A stretch of 27,200 nt of DNA from a virus, in IMG/VR virus record IMGVR_UViG_3300012931_000067, positions 1 through 27,200 of that record; one strand, written 5' to 3'. Shown here one piece after another: positions 15,305-24,400 of this stretch; the first letter of the stretch is position 1; each line of letters begins with the position of its first letter. The notes below the pieces were generated by a model. It saw nothing but the letters and a program-made list of their open reading frames with translations. It ran no database searches and was not told the origin of the DNA. The translations under genes were made by a program, and so were the position numbers.

Positions 15305-15762
15305 ACCAATCCAGTATTGCCAACACTGTGGACAAATACCTGAGCCTGCCGCCGGCAGGCTTTGGTTCTTATGTCTCTGTCCTCAAGTTCACCGGACTGG
15401 CCCAAACGCGCGGCCACAACGGGCGTGTTCTTCCGAACGGTGTCAATGAGCACCCGGTCTACGCACCGGGGGTTCCTGTTGTTGGGTTGGTTACCTTAGA
15501 CCCCAGTCCAGAAACTGTCTCTCAATATGGTGGCGTTGTTAAGAAGTACGACATCTCGGTACTCTGGTCGGTCCTCGAATTGAAACGGCGCTTCCCCACC
15601 CTGGTTGAACCATTGTGGGTGGTCGATAACGACATCATTGAGTACGCCGGTAACACCTACCTGCTCAATAAGGTTGTACCAACTGCCCAATCCGGACTTG
15701 GATACACGCTGGTAATGGCGTTTGGCAGTACCCGACGTAGCGATACTCTGGCTGGCCCGTAA
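15301..15762 (+). CDS. head-closure/neck protein
   Basis: This 153-residue protein is mainly beta-structured (GVPVVGLVTLDPS, YDISVLWSVLEL, DIIEYAGNTYLLNKVVPTA). Its place, second after the connector and before the tail-completion genes, is where head-closure or stopper proteins lie in myoviruses. It starts within the preceding stop (ATGA). I do not recognise a specific family, so the role is inferred from order and size. Confidence 0.6.
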   Translation: MNQSSIANTVDKYLSLPPAGFGSYVSVLKFTGLAQTRGHNGRVLPNGVNEHPVYAPGVPVVGLVTLDPSPETVSQYGGVVKKYDISVLWSVLELKRRFPTLVEPLWVVDNDIIEYAGNTYLLNKVVPTAQSGLGYTLVMAFGSTRRSDTLAGP

Positions 15763-16409
15763 TGGTACGAGGACGTCAAGGACAACTCTTCTCTGGTGAC
15801 TGGGGAATAGTCGAGTCGTTCTGCGTTCGCGTTCAAGGTGGCGAGTTAGGCCGGATCGTGGGAGAGCAAATCAAGACTCTGGCTTCGGACATTCGCTCTA
15901 CACTGGCGACCTCCTTGATGAACCACATGCCGGCGTCCGGTGGGTCCTGGGATCCGGTCAAGAAAGAGACACAGTGGCGTCGTCAGAATCTTGTTATGGC
16001 GACTCTATCCGGTGCGACGTTTCCGGGAGTAAATGGTGATTTTGCGGCCCCGGCCTTCCACACCGATCCGCTCTATTTTACAGGAGCCTATGCGTCGTCC
16101 ATCGTCTTGCAGTATCACCTTCAAAAAAATGGACATAAAGGTCACATTGCAATTGCTCCCGACCCGACGGCCGTGTTAACGTACCAAGGTGGGCGAGGTG
16201 TCTTTGGAAAAATTCCGGTCACACTATTGTCCTATCTACTGGAGCATGGTTGGACTCAGCCGGACGGACGCTACGTACCGGCTCGTCCTCACTGGGTTCC
16301 GACTTTTAACATGATTCCACGCATGGAGTCATACAAACAGCTCTCGTCCATGCGTGGTATTCAACTAGCTGTCCGACAACGGATGGGTGTGACGCTGGGG
16401 ATACGGTAA
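15762..16409 (+). CDS. neck / tail-completion protein
   Basis: This 215-residue protein begins basic (MVRGRQGQLF), has a long helix around residues 30-52 (GRIVGEQIKTLASDIRSTL) and then mixed structure. It has the size and helical start of HK97 gp10-like tail-completion proteins, and it lies between the head-closure candidate and the tail-terminator candidate. One-base overlaps join it to both neighbours. Function is inferred from gene order. Confidence 0.55.
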   Translation: MVRGRQGQLFSGDWGIVESFCVRVQGGELGRIVGEQIKTLASDIRSTLATSLMNHMPASGGSWDPVKKETQWRRQNLVMATLSGATFPGVNGDFAAPAFHTDPLYFTGAYASSIVLQYHLQKNGHKGHIAIAPDPTAVLTYQGGRGVFGKIPVTLLSYLLEHGWTQPDGRYVPARPHWVPTFNMIPRMESYKQLSSMRGIQLAVRQRMGVTLGIR

Positions 16410-17158
16410 TGGGTTTGCTTCCGCATTATGATCTGATCGACGTCGATCTAGCTTGGCAAACCATCCTGTCAGGCGTGGGTCCGCTGTCGGATGGCTCGCC
16501 TGTTCCGGTGTTCATCGACGCCAACTCTCCACAACGGGCTAAAGAAGCTTGCCCGGCCATCGCCGTGAAGACGGTTGCCATGCTACCGGACTGGGATCGG
16601 TATGAGGGCATTGAGTGGGTCGCTGCGGGGCGAACGTACGACGCGAACGGAAATCCGGTAGCGGAGGTAGAGCGTCGTCCCCGAGATCACTACGTCATGC
16701 AGTATCAAATTACCACCTATGCCGGAACGAACTATGAGCATGACAAGGAACTAATGATTATGGTCGGGCGTGTTCTGACACCCCGGCCACTACTTCCACT
16801 GGATCACTTGATGGAGGGATCATTTTTGGAAGGTGTTCAACTACACGTTCCGGAGATGTCCTCGCGCATCGTGTTTCAGAACGACGATAAGATAGTTGCT
16901 GACCAAAAGACATTAGAAAAGTCCTGGTTTTACATGGTCCATGTCAGTCTATCCCATCCTGAAGTTAGGACCACCCCTGTGGCACGGTCTACATCTTGGT
17001 CATCTGGGCAATCTGCGGACTCCCCCTCGGGTGGGGTGACTCTGACGATGGAGTTGGGGCCGGCTGACCCGGCGGCCGTCAACGAAATGGATTTACCTGT
17101 TGACAAAGATCCGGACTCAGGTACAATACCACTAAAGGTCAGGATAGACGAAACCTAA
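16409..17158 (+). CDS. probable tail terminator / tail-completion protein
   Basis: This 249-residue protein is the last gene before the sheath, where the tail terminator lies in contractile-tail phages. It has mixed alpha/beta sequence with HYVMQYQITTYAGTNYEHDKELMIMVGRVL in the middle, which resembles the central strand-helix unit of terminators. A Ser/Thr-rich stretch lies near residue 195 (STSWSSGQSADSPSGG), and the tail is acidic. It is longer than most terminators (about 130-180). The sheath promoter lies within its 3' end (17100-17127). Confidence 0.6.
   Translation: MGLLPHYDLIDVDLAWQTILSGVGPLSDGSPVPVFIDANSPQRAKEACPAIAVKTVAMLPDWDRYEGIEWVAAGRTYDANGNPVAEVERRPRDHYVMQYQITTYAGTNYEHDKELMIMVGRVLTPRPLLPLDHLMEGSFLEGVQLHVPEMSSRIVFQNDDKIVADQKTLEKSWFYMVHVSLSHPEVRTTPVARSTSWSSGQSADSPSGGVTLTMELGPADPAAVNEMDLPVDKDPDSGTIPLKVRIDET
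17100..17127 (+). promoter_or_regulatory. sigma70-type promoter for the sheath gene, inside the preceding gene
   Basis: A perfect -35 TTGACA (17100-17105) and -10 TACAAT (17122-17127, five of six matches) are 16 bases apart. It lies in the last 60 bases of the tail-terminator candidate, 110 bases before the sheath ATG. Transcription should start near 17134. Confidence 0.65.
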
Positions 17159-17178
17159 CCTAAACCACTCCGCGAAGA

Positions 17179-17190
17179 CACAGATTAGAC
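17179..17190 (+). repeat. 12-base leader element, copy 2
   Basis: CACAGATTAGAC is identical to 11950-11961, here 46 bases before the sheath ATG and 34 bases before AAGGAGG. A related sequence, GATTTGACACG, lies at 20454-20464 before the chaperone gene (compare GATTAGACACG here, one mismatch), but its distance to the ribosome site differs. Confidence 0.5.
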
Positions 17191-17236
17191 ACGGGCGCGA
17201 ACATTCCCAGCCACTCACCTCAAGAAGGAGGGTCCT

Positions 17237-19885
17237 ATGGCTTATGAGGATGGCGCCCCTGGCGTTTCATTTACAGAGATCACGACATACCCGTCAACCG
17301 TCGCATTGCTCGATACCTCTACTCCCACATTCTTCGGCGTCGCTGAATGGGGGCCGCTGTTCACCCCTAAAAAACTGGTCGGCGGATTTTCTGCATACCA
17401 GAATATGTACGGTGAGCATCTGTCCTACAGCGACTTGGCGTACGTGGTGGACAACTTCCATAGCGAAGCCTCCACGATCGACACCAATGTTGGGGGCACG
17501 GTATTCATCTCGCGACTGGCGAAACTTAACCCGAGTCTGTCCGACGTGGCCGACTCCGTGGTGCGCGCCTCGGTGCCATTGACCGGTGCGACCACGCTTC
17601 CCCGTGGGGCCTACCTGTTGGGAACCACGTCTCCGGCATTGTATCTTGGTGGCTGGGCTATTCCGCGTGACACGTCGGTGGTTCTGAAGTGGACCGTGGA
17701 CGCGGACGGTGACGCGGCTTCCGCTAGTGCCCCGGTTACACAGCAGTGTGATCTCATTGGTTACGCGGCGGAGTTACTCTCCCCGTCCACTGTCACCACG
17801 ACCTTCACACCCGCCGGCGGCAGCACGTCGTTCCTGGAGATCCGTGTGGCGGAAGGTCAGAATCCCCTCCCCATCCTTTTCACGGCCGCTTCCTACACGC
17901 CGGTTCAGCTGGTGGACGCCATCAACCAGCAAGTCTCCAACTGCTCGGTTGAGCTTACCGCAGGCAACAAAGTGCGAATTATCCACGACTGCGGTGGTAC
18001 GCAGAGCTACCTGGCCATCACCAACGGTACGAGTGACATCTTGGCCTACCTGGGGTGGGACTCGGCACACCTGCCCACGGCCATCCCCTCCGGCGTCTCG
18101 AACGTCGCCAATACCATGAACGTCACCCTGGCGGAGATCAAAGCGGCCGTAACGGCGGTTTCGACGCTGGTGACGGTTTCGACCACGGTGACCCCCAAGA
18201 AGTTCAACCTGACTACGGTTGCGACCGGCGCCGCGGTGGAACTAAAATTCGACAGCACCGAGACTACCGCGATGGCGCGTACGATCTTCGGCATCTCGAC
18301 TGCGTCGGTGTTCGGTGCCAACTCGGGTACGGCTTCCCCCTCTCTGAAGGTGTGGGCGAAGTATTACGGCCTGAAGGGCAACCGCATCAGCGTGAAGACG
18401 ACCCACAATCCGATTCGGGCCTCTCAGTTGGACAGTTCCGACTCGTCGGCGACCGATCTGACTGACGAGGGCATTGTGGCGGGGCGCAACTACTTCCTCG
18501 TGCCGTCCCTGTACGGTTATGCGGTGGACATGGTTCTCCGCATTACCAGTGCGGATCAGTCCCAGGTGGAGTGGGTCGTTATCGACCGTACGGAGAGCGT
18601 CATCGACGAGAACGGCGACTACACGTATCGCCTCTATGTGACAAGTGACAACACGTCGTCCGGCGTTCTTCAGTACACCTTCGCGCAGGCCGACACCTCC
18701 ATCACCTCGATGGAATTCGACCTGGTCGTCTACCTGGATGGCGTGTCCAAGCAGACCTTCACTCAGTTGTCCATCAACGACATCGCGGACAACTATTTCG
18801 CTACCGTCATCTCGGACGAGTTTGTGGGGTCGAACCTGATCGAGGTTGAACCAGCGTCCGGTGCTGCGGAGAGACTGGCGACGCTTTTCCCGGCTGCCCT
18901 AACCACACCGGTTAAGCTGTCTGGGGCGACGTTGGAGACGGAAGACGACTACTCGATCAGCGACACGCATGCGGTCGGCTCATTGCAATACTATACGGGT
19001 ATGTACGCGATCCACAAACTGCGCTTCCAGTCGCAGCTGGTGGCCTACCCGAATGCGAGTGCCTTCTACCAGAAGAAGATGCACGCCTATCTGGCGAACC
19101 GCCGTGACATGTTCTTCGTGGCCTCCGTGCCGACGACGGATACAGGATTCGTGAGTATCAGTTCTGCCGCCGCCGCGTTTGCCTGGCGTGACCGTAACGG
19201 TTTCGACAGCAAGTACGGCGCCCTCTACTTCCCGAAGGCGGTTGTGGATGATCCGATCGGTAAAGGTCGCGCTCCACAGCGTACCATTGATCCGGTCGGC
19301 AATATCCTCGGTGTCTACTCTCGTGTTGACCATATCCCGGCTAAAGACGGCGGTGGATGCTGGTCCGCCCCGGCTGGTGACGGCGACTTCGGTCAGTTCT
19401 CGTACGTCAACAAGCTGTCCTACACCGTGGATGAGGACACCGAACTGGGAATGCTGAACAAGGCTGGTATCAACTGCCTGTTGGCGCGCCCGGGCGTGAT
19501 CCAAATCTGGGGAACTCGTACGTTGTCGTCCAACATAAAATGGCGCTACATTCCGGTCACGCGCTTGTTCATCATGGCCGAGCAGAGCGTTCTGCTGGGA
19601 ACCCGTTTCGCGGTCTTCCGTGGGAACTCGAAGCGGTGGTGGGATCTCCAGAAGGAGATGGTCGGCAACATGATGTACGACTTGTGGCGTAACGGCGCCT
19701 GGGTCGGTGACACAGCCGAGGAAGCCTACTACGTCAAGATGGGTATCAGCGACGGTACGATGACCGCGGCGGACAGGGTCAATGGGCGTGAACTCGGCGA
19801 GTTTGGTGGGGCTCCGGAACGTCCCGGCGAGTTCATTCATTGGAACGTCAACCAGTTGACCGGCGGCGACGTCGTCATCGTCTAA
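17237..19885 (+). CDS. tail sheath protein
   Basis: This 882-residue protein is the contractile sheath that drives the tail tube through the host envelope. The N-terminus GVSFTEITTYPSTVALLDTS followed by FFGVAEWGP matches the start of sheath proteins. The C-terminus has RYIPVTRLFIMAEQSVLLGTRFAVF and WWDLQKEMVGNMMYDLWRNGA, followed by the terminal strand that links subunits. T4 gp18 has 659 residues, so about 220 more lie here, mostly in the region after residue 120, probably as surface-exposed inserted domains. GAAGGAGGG precedes the ATG. Codon choice is strongly G/C-ending, as in the capsid gene. Confidence 0.95.
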   Translation: MAYEDGAPGVSFTEITTYPSTVALLDTSTPTFFGVAEWGPLFTPKKLVGGFSAYQNMYGEHLSYSDLAYVVDNFHSEASTIDTNVGGTVFISRLAKLNPSLSDVADSVVRASVPLTGATTLPRGAYLLGTTSPALYLGGWAIPRDTSVVLKWTVDADGDAASASAPVTQQCDLIGYAAELLSPSTVTTTFTPAGGSTSFLEIRVAEGQNPLPILFTAASYTPVQLVDAINQQVSNCSVELTAGNKVRIIHDCGGTQSYLAITNGTSDILAYLGWDSAHLPTAIPSGVSNVANTMNVTLAEIKAAVTAVSTLVTVSTTVTPKKFNLTTVATGAAVELKFDSTETTAMARTIFGISTASVFGANSGTASPSLKVWAKYYGLKGNRISVKTTHNPIRASQLDSSDSSATDLTDEGIVAGRNYFLVPSLYGYAVDMVLRITSADQSQVEWVVIDRTESVIDENGDYTYRLYVTSDNTSSGVLQYTFAQADTSITSMEFDLVVYLDGVSKQTFTQLSINDIADNYFATVISDEFVGSNLIEVEPASGAAERLATLFPAALTTPVKLSGATLETEDDYSISDTHAVGSLQYYTGMYAIHKLRFQSQLVAYPNASAFYQKKMHAYLANRRDMFFVASVPTTDTGFVSISSAAAAFAWRDRNGFDSKYGALYFPKAVVDDPIGKGRAPQRTIDPVGNILGVYSRVDHIPAKDGGGCWSAPAGDGDFGQFSYVNKLSYTVDEDTELGMLNKAGINCLLARPGVIQIWGTRTLSSNIKWRYIPVTRLFIMAEQSVLLGTRFAVFRGNSKRWWDLQKEMVGNMMYDLWRNGAWVGDTAEEAYYVKMGISDGTMTAADRVNGRELGEFGGAPERPGEFIHWNVNQLTGGDVVIV

Positions 19886-19902
19886 CGAAAGGGAGGTCCA
19901 AT

Positions 19903-20421
19903 ATGGGTACTGATCGAATCGCTGGGGCGTCGTATGACGACTACTCGCGTATCCCGGCCTTCCGGTTTACCGTGACCATCGGAAAAGATGAGATCGGGAT
20001 GCACAAGGTTGATGGCCTGGAAAACACCACTGAGGTCGCGGAATACCGCGAAGGTAACGAGGTCGAGGTCTTCCACAAAATGCCCGGTCTGACGAAGACG
20101 GGCAACGTGACGATGGAACGTGCCCTGATGCCGAAGTCCGCCGGTAGCCAAGCGACCGGCTGGGACTACTTCAAAAATTGGCGGAAGTTGGTCATCGACG
20201 TTGAGTCCGGCAACTCCGAAGAAGGTTTTCGTCGGAAGATGAAAGTCTGTGCCTATGATCGGCCGGTCACGTTCCCCTACGTCAACTCGACGGCCTCGGC
20301 CACGTGGTCATGTCTGGGTTGCTGGCCTGTTAAACAACAGTTCTCGAACCTGGATGCCACCGCTAACGAGATCGCGAAGGAGACGATCGAACTGGCGGTC
20401 GAACATATCATCTACACCTAG
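19903..20421 (+). CDS. tail tube protein
   Basis: This 172-residue protein follows the sheath after 17 bases with AGGGAGG before ATG. The frame is open further upstream to 19840 inside the sheath gene, but that part has no ribosome site, so 19903 is the start. It has the T4 gp19-like tube pattern: FRFTVTIGKDEIGMHKVDGLENTTEVAEYREG, then a positive-charged KMPGLTKTGNVTMERAL loop, then IELAVEHI at the C-terminus. Stacked hexamers form the inner tube. Confidence 0.92.
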   Translation: MGTDRIAGASYDDYSRIPAFRFTVTIGKDEIGMHKVDGLENTTEVAEYREGNEVEVFHKMPGLTKTGNVTMERALMPKSAGSQATGWDYFKNWRKLVIDVESGNSEEGFRRKMKVCAYDRPVTFPYVNSTASATWSCLGCWPVKQQFSNLDATANEIAKETIELAVEHIIYT

Positions 20422-20475
20422 TCGTGGGGACTGGGTCGTAATTGCCACAACCTGATTTGACACGAGGAGTTAACC

Positions 20476-21252
20476 ATGATCGGTACGGAAGTCCTTCTGC
20501 CTGTCGGCATTGAAGTGGGTGGGCAGCGTTACAAGCGCCTGATCGTTGATGAAATGTGCGGATTCGACGAGGAGAACCTTTCTTCGCAGGAAGTGAAGGG
20601 GAATGCCTCGAAGGCGAACACTGCTCTTCTGCGCCGCATCATCCAGTCCATTCCTGGGTACGTGGAAGCTAAGTCCTCTCGCTACGGAATGCTCGATGAG
20701 ATGCTGGTTCGTAACATGTACCAGGTGGACCGCGATGCGGCCGTCACGGGCATGCTGAAGAACTCCGACGATCCGACAACCACGGTGAAGTTGATCTGTC
20801 CGGATTGCGGCCTCACGCAGGCTCCCATTAAGGTGGACCTGCGTGAGGTTCCGTTTATCGACTTCCCGGAGACGTCCGAGCCGGGATTCAAGTTTACCCT
20901 TCCTCATGGAATTCAAGAAGGTGCTAACCTGTACCGTGAAGGCTTCTTTAGATTCCCCCGCGGGGCGGACATCGAAGCCACGGCCCCTACGGCAGCCGTT
21001 AACGTTTCGGCCGCCCAAACCCACCTCCTCTTCCTATGCGTCACCATGGACGCCGACGAGTTGGTGCTGGATCGCGAACTGATCAAGCGCATGCCGAAGC
21101 GGGATCGCGATTACCTAATGTGGATGCTGTCGAAGAAACTCCCGGGCTACGCAACGAAGGTTGAACAGACCTGTTTCCACTGTCAAACGGAAATCACGGG
21201 ACATGTCGATCTTCAGAGTTTTTTCGATTCGACGAAGGGCTTCAAAGAATAG
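20476..21252 (+). CDS. tail-assembly chaperone, zero-frame product (zinc-type Cys pairs)
   Basis: This 258-residue protein lies between tube and tape measure. Two Cys pairs, CPDC (C108, C111) and CFHC (C233, C236), probably bind zinc separately or together. The segment DYLMWMLSKKLPGYATKVEQ followed by the Cys pair and then D-L-x-S-FF resembles T4 gp26-type baseplate-hub or tail-assembly proteins, which end in a Cys pair and FF. The FF codons at 249-250 are also a slippery site. A -1 shift there makes a 311-residue fusion with the 21225-21410 frame. GAGGAG precedes the ATG. The chaperone role is inferred from position and frameshift. Confidence 0.8.
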   Translation: MIGTEVLLPVGIEVGGQRYKRLIVDEMCGFDEENLSSQEVKGNASKANTALLRRIIQSIPGYVEAKSSRYGMLDEMLVRNMYQVDRDAAVTGMLKNSDDPTTTVKLICPDCGLTQAPIKVDLREVPFIDFPETSEPGFKFTLPHGIQEGANLYREGFFRFPRGADIEATAPTAAVNVSAAQTHLLFLCVTMDADELVLDRELIKRMPKRDRDYLMWMLSKKLPGYATKVEQTCFHCQTEITGHVDLQSFFDSTKGFKE

Positions 21253-21259
21253 TCCTTCG
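21219..21259 (+). promoter_or_regulatory. -1 programmed ribosomal frameshift site with downstream hairpin
   Basis: The heptamer T TTT TTC (21219-21225) fits X XXY YYZ in the reading frame of the chaperone (AGT TTT TTC). Seven bases later CGAAGG (21233-21238) pairs perfectly with CCTTCG (21254-21259), a 6-bp stem at the spacing usual for a frameshift stimulator. The zero-frame stop is at 21250-21252, inside the loop. Confidence 0.75.
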
Positions 21260-21410
21260 AGCACTGGAAGACCACATAGAGTTACTGGCCGAGAGGTACC
21301 GATGGACTCCGACTACCGTCTTGGAGCTGACTTCCAAACGTCGCCTGGCCTTTGCTGACCGGGCATTGGATCGGTACAAGAAGGAAGAAGAAGCCATGAC
21401 GAAACGGTAA
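21225..21410 (+). CDS. -1-frame extension of the tail-assembly chaperone
   Basis: This 61-residue reading frame has no plausible start of its own: its only ATG is four codons before its stop. It is therefore read as the end of a -1 frameshift fusion, join(20476..21225,21225..21410), giving 311 residues. After the two Phe codons it reads RFDEGLQRIVLRAL, later LLAERYRWTPTTVLELTS, and ends in a charged helix EEEAMTKR. The Y-x-W-x-P-x-x-(V/I)-L-x-L pattern resembles small proteins found at this place in phages and contractile injection systems. Two-product chaperones by -1 shift are the rule before tape measure genes (lambda G/GT). Confidence 0.75.
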   Translation, partial: RFDEGLQRIVLRALEDHIELLAERYRWTPTTVLELTSKRRLAFADRALDRYKKEEEAMTKR

Positions 21411-21442
21411 AAGCTCGGCTGGGAAACCGGCCGGGCTTTTTT
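21409..21442 (+). terminator. strong intrinsic terminator upstream of the tape measure gene
   Basis: AAAAGCTCGGCTGG (21409-21422) pairs with CCGGCCGGGCTTTT (21427-21440), 14 bp with two G-T pairs, around a GAAA tetraloop. Six T bases (21437-21442) end the structure. It begins inside the stop codon of the frameshift product and ends 13 bases before the tape measure ATG, too close for a new promoter, so some transcripts must read through. Confidence 0.85.
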
Positions 21443-21455
21443 GATGGAGACTTGA

Positions 21456-24400
21456 ATGGCCAACAAACTGGAAATGCAAATCCTGCTGACGATGATGGTT
21501 GATGAGGCCGTTATCTCTGCGAAGCAGGTTGCACAGGCCATCAAGGGTGTTAAAGTATCCGCGCAAGACACTGATAAAGCCGTCAAGACGGCGTCTGCCT
21601 CTATCGTCAAATCCGAAAAACAACTTCAATCTGCTGCCCGAGAAACTGAGCGAGCGGAGGCACGAGCCGCCGCGGCTGCGAAGAGGGCGGCAGCGGACCG
21701 TGAGCAAGCTTCGCGACGGGCTGCCGCAGCTATGGCTAACGAACGGCGGGAAGCGGAACGCCTATTTCAGGTCTTCGCGCGCAATGCCCGGTCGTCGCGT
21801 AACTCAAGTGCCGACCGGTACGCTGCTCCGTATGGCTCAGCCTGGCACGGAAGTGCCCAGCAGTCGGCGGACGCCTTCCGGCAGCACTACTTGGCTCCGA
21901 TGTTGGCCCGTGAGGAAGAGGGGCGCCGCGCGGCGCAACGGGCCGCATCCGGACAAGCATTCTGGAATTCGTGGGCAGGTGTGGGATCGGGCAGTGGGAA
22001 GAGCGCACGTGACTCGGCGTCGGTCTTCAAATCTGGTTTTGCTACCCAAGCGGAGTCGGACGCCAAACTCCGAATGTTACGGGCTCACGAGGATCGTCAG
22101 CGGGTAGCGCAGGAGCGTGAGCAGAAGCGAAATGCACGCATGGAAGCCGAGCGCCGGGCTAACGCCAGTCGTGAGCAGTGGCAACAAGCTCTCGGTGTGA
22201 CGACTACCGGCCTCGCGGTCTCTATGGGTCTGGCGAGTGCCGGCGACTTTGCCATTAACAGTGTCCTTAAACCTGCTCTGGACGCCGCCGGTAAATTCGA
22301 GAGTCGCATGGTGGACATCGGTTTCATCATCGGCGATTATACCGGTACGAAGTTTAAGGAAGCTTCCAAGCACATTAAACAGTTCTCTATGGACTCGACA
22401 TGGTCTCTGCGTCAGACTCAAGACGCCATCTATCAGCTGTTGTCTGCTGGGTTACAGTTACGTGATGCCCAAGCTGTGTTGCCGTCAACCTACGCCTTTT
22501 CGCTCTTTACTGGTGGCCGTCAATCTACCGAGTCCATCAACAAGATGTTCACGTCAGTGTATAATAAGTTTTCTCCCACCACGGGGTATCTAAAAAATGC
22601 GGGTTTGGGGAAAGCCTATTCCATCATTGGCGACCAACTTGCCAAGATGGTTAACATATCAAAATTCGATCCCGAAGAAGTTGCCCCATTTGTAAACTCG
22701 CTTGGTATGGCGCCAACGCGTTATAACATCCCACTCCATACGGTCTTAGGTATGGGTGCGATGATTAAGCAGTTCGGTAACCAGCCGGCGGAATCCGGCG
22801 AGTTTGTGAACATCCTCTTTAGGCGCACCGCTGAAATTGAGAAGATGTACAAACGCGGCCAAGCTGGCGGGGATATTACTAAGTTTTTGGGATCACTGAA
22901 TCCGAGTCAACCGGAGTACTTACAGCGGGCCATGAAAGCTATGGCACGGGACGGTACTGGCGGTAAAGGAAAAGGTCGCGGAACTATAGCTGCAAAAACT
23001 ATCTATGGTATGATGTCAATGCTGGACATCAACCCATTCGATGAGACCAAGAAAGGTCGTCCTATGAAGGACGGTCTTGAGTTCGTTACAGACGTGGTAG
23101 GAAAACTGGATAAGTATAATGACGAGTTGGGCAAAACCGTCATTATGAATACGTTATTTGGTGAGATCGGCGGTCAGGTTCTGGCCATGGTGAAGAACTT
23201 CCACCTGGAGGTGGAACGTGGCGGGAAGATCGTTACTCTTTATGGTGCGCAAGCTCTGAAGGAATACACCCGGCAGATTAAAGAATCCGGTGGAGAACTG
23301 GAGAAATTCAAACGAGAGGTCTTTGAAACCTGGGAAAAGACAATAGACCGGTTCAACAATTCACTCACCGCATTAGCTACTAGTATGGGGGCGACGTGGA
23401 AACCGTTAGTGCAGCCATTCATCGAGGCACTGACGACGCTGCTTAATAAAGCCTCCACGTTTGCGGATAAGTATCCAGTTATCGGTCACGGAATTGGGAT
23501 GCTGCTGATCGGCTTCGGATCGTTGGCCGTCGTGTTAGGTAAAGTCGGTACCGCCTTCTTTGGGTTCACGTCAGCTCTTGGTCTTACATACTACTTCACT
23601 CGTCAAGTGGCCGGTGAAGTGGGTATGTTCCGCGGAATCCTGATCCTGTTGCGTAAATCGTTCGAGCCCTTAATCAACACCATTCTCAAACCGTTTGGGA
23701 TGTCGCTATCAGCGGTAGGTTGGATTCTAAAAGGTACCCTGATTGGGGCACTTATTATGGCCGTCCTCTATATCACGAATTTGGGTGGGGCGGCTGAGTG
23801 GGTGAACGAAAAATTACGAGCCACGAAACTGATATTCCACGCACTGCGGGAGTACTTCTCAACCGGGCAGAATAAGGGTTCAACTCTGATGGCCTTACTC
23901 GGGGTAGACGAGAATGGGCAGCAGAAGTATGCTAACGTTCTCGGTATCTACGAAGACATCCTGTATGTTGTGCAGATTTTGAAAGTCGCCTGGCTTGGCC
24001 TGAAGATGGGGGTTGACGACTTCCTGCAAGCCGTCAATCCAGCGGCCAAATCTATCGGGAAGCTACTCGGGATAGTTTTGAACATCGCCGCCGTTGCTCT
24101 GGGCGTGTTCTTTCCCGGAGTCAGGAAGGGGAGTAGCTCTCTGGAAACTTTCACAAACATCGTGTACGGACTCACCCGAGTGTTCCTGGGTCCACTTGAG
24201 ATGTTTGCCAGGTTAGTTGGAGTTATCGCGGATGTGGTGAGTTACGTTTCCCAAATAAATGGGGTAGCTCAGGCTCTACAAGCTGTAGCTACTGCCCTGA
24301 CAGCAATTTGGCTGGCACGCTTTGGGATGAGAGTTTTACGTGGAGCTGCGAAGGTAGGTGGGAAGGCAGTGGGCGTCGGTGGAGCGGATGCCGTGGGCGG

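Noticed and set aside
18980-19840. Long open frame on the - strand opposite the sheath gene (286 codons)
   Set aside because: It is a shadow of the strongly biased sheath codons. The sheath frame is clearly real and no ribosome site fits. The same holds for minus-strand frames at 13157-13786, 13823-14458 and 11200-11868.
19840-19902. Earlier start for the tail tube protein inside the sheath gene
   Set aside because: No ribosome site is present, whereas ATG 19903 follows AGGGAGG and gives the usual tube N-terminus.
21161-21358. 65-codon frame with ATG in the third frame over the chaperone end
   Set aside because: It has no ribosome site and no protein-like pattern. The -1 frame explains this stretch better.
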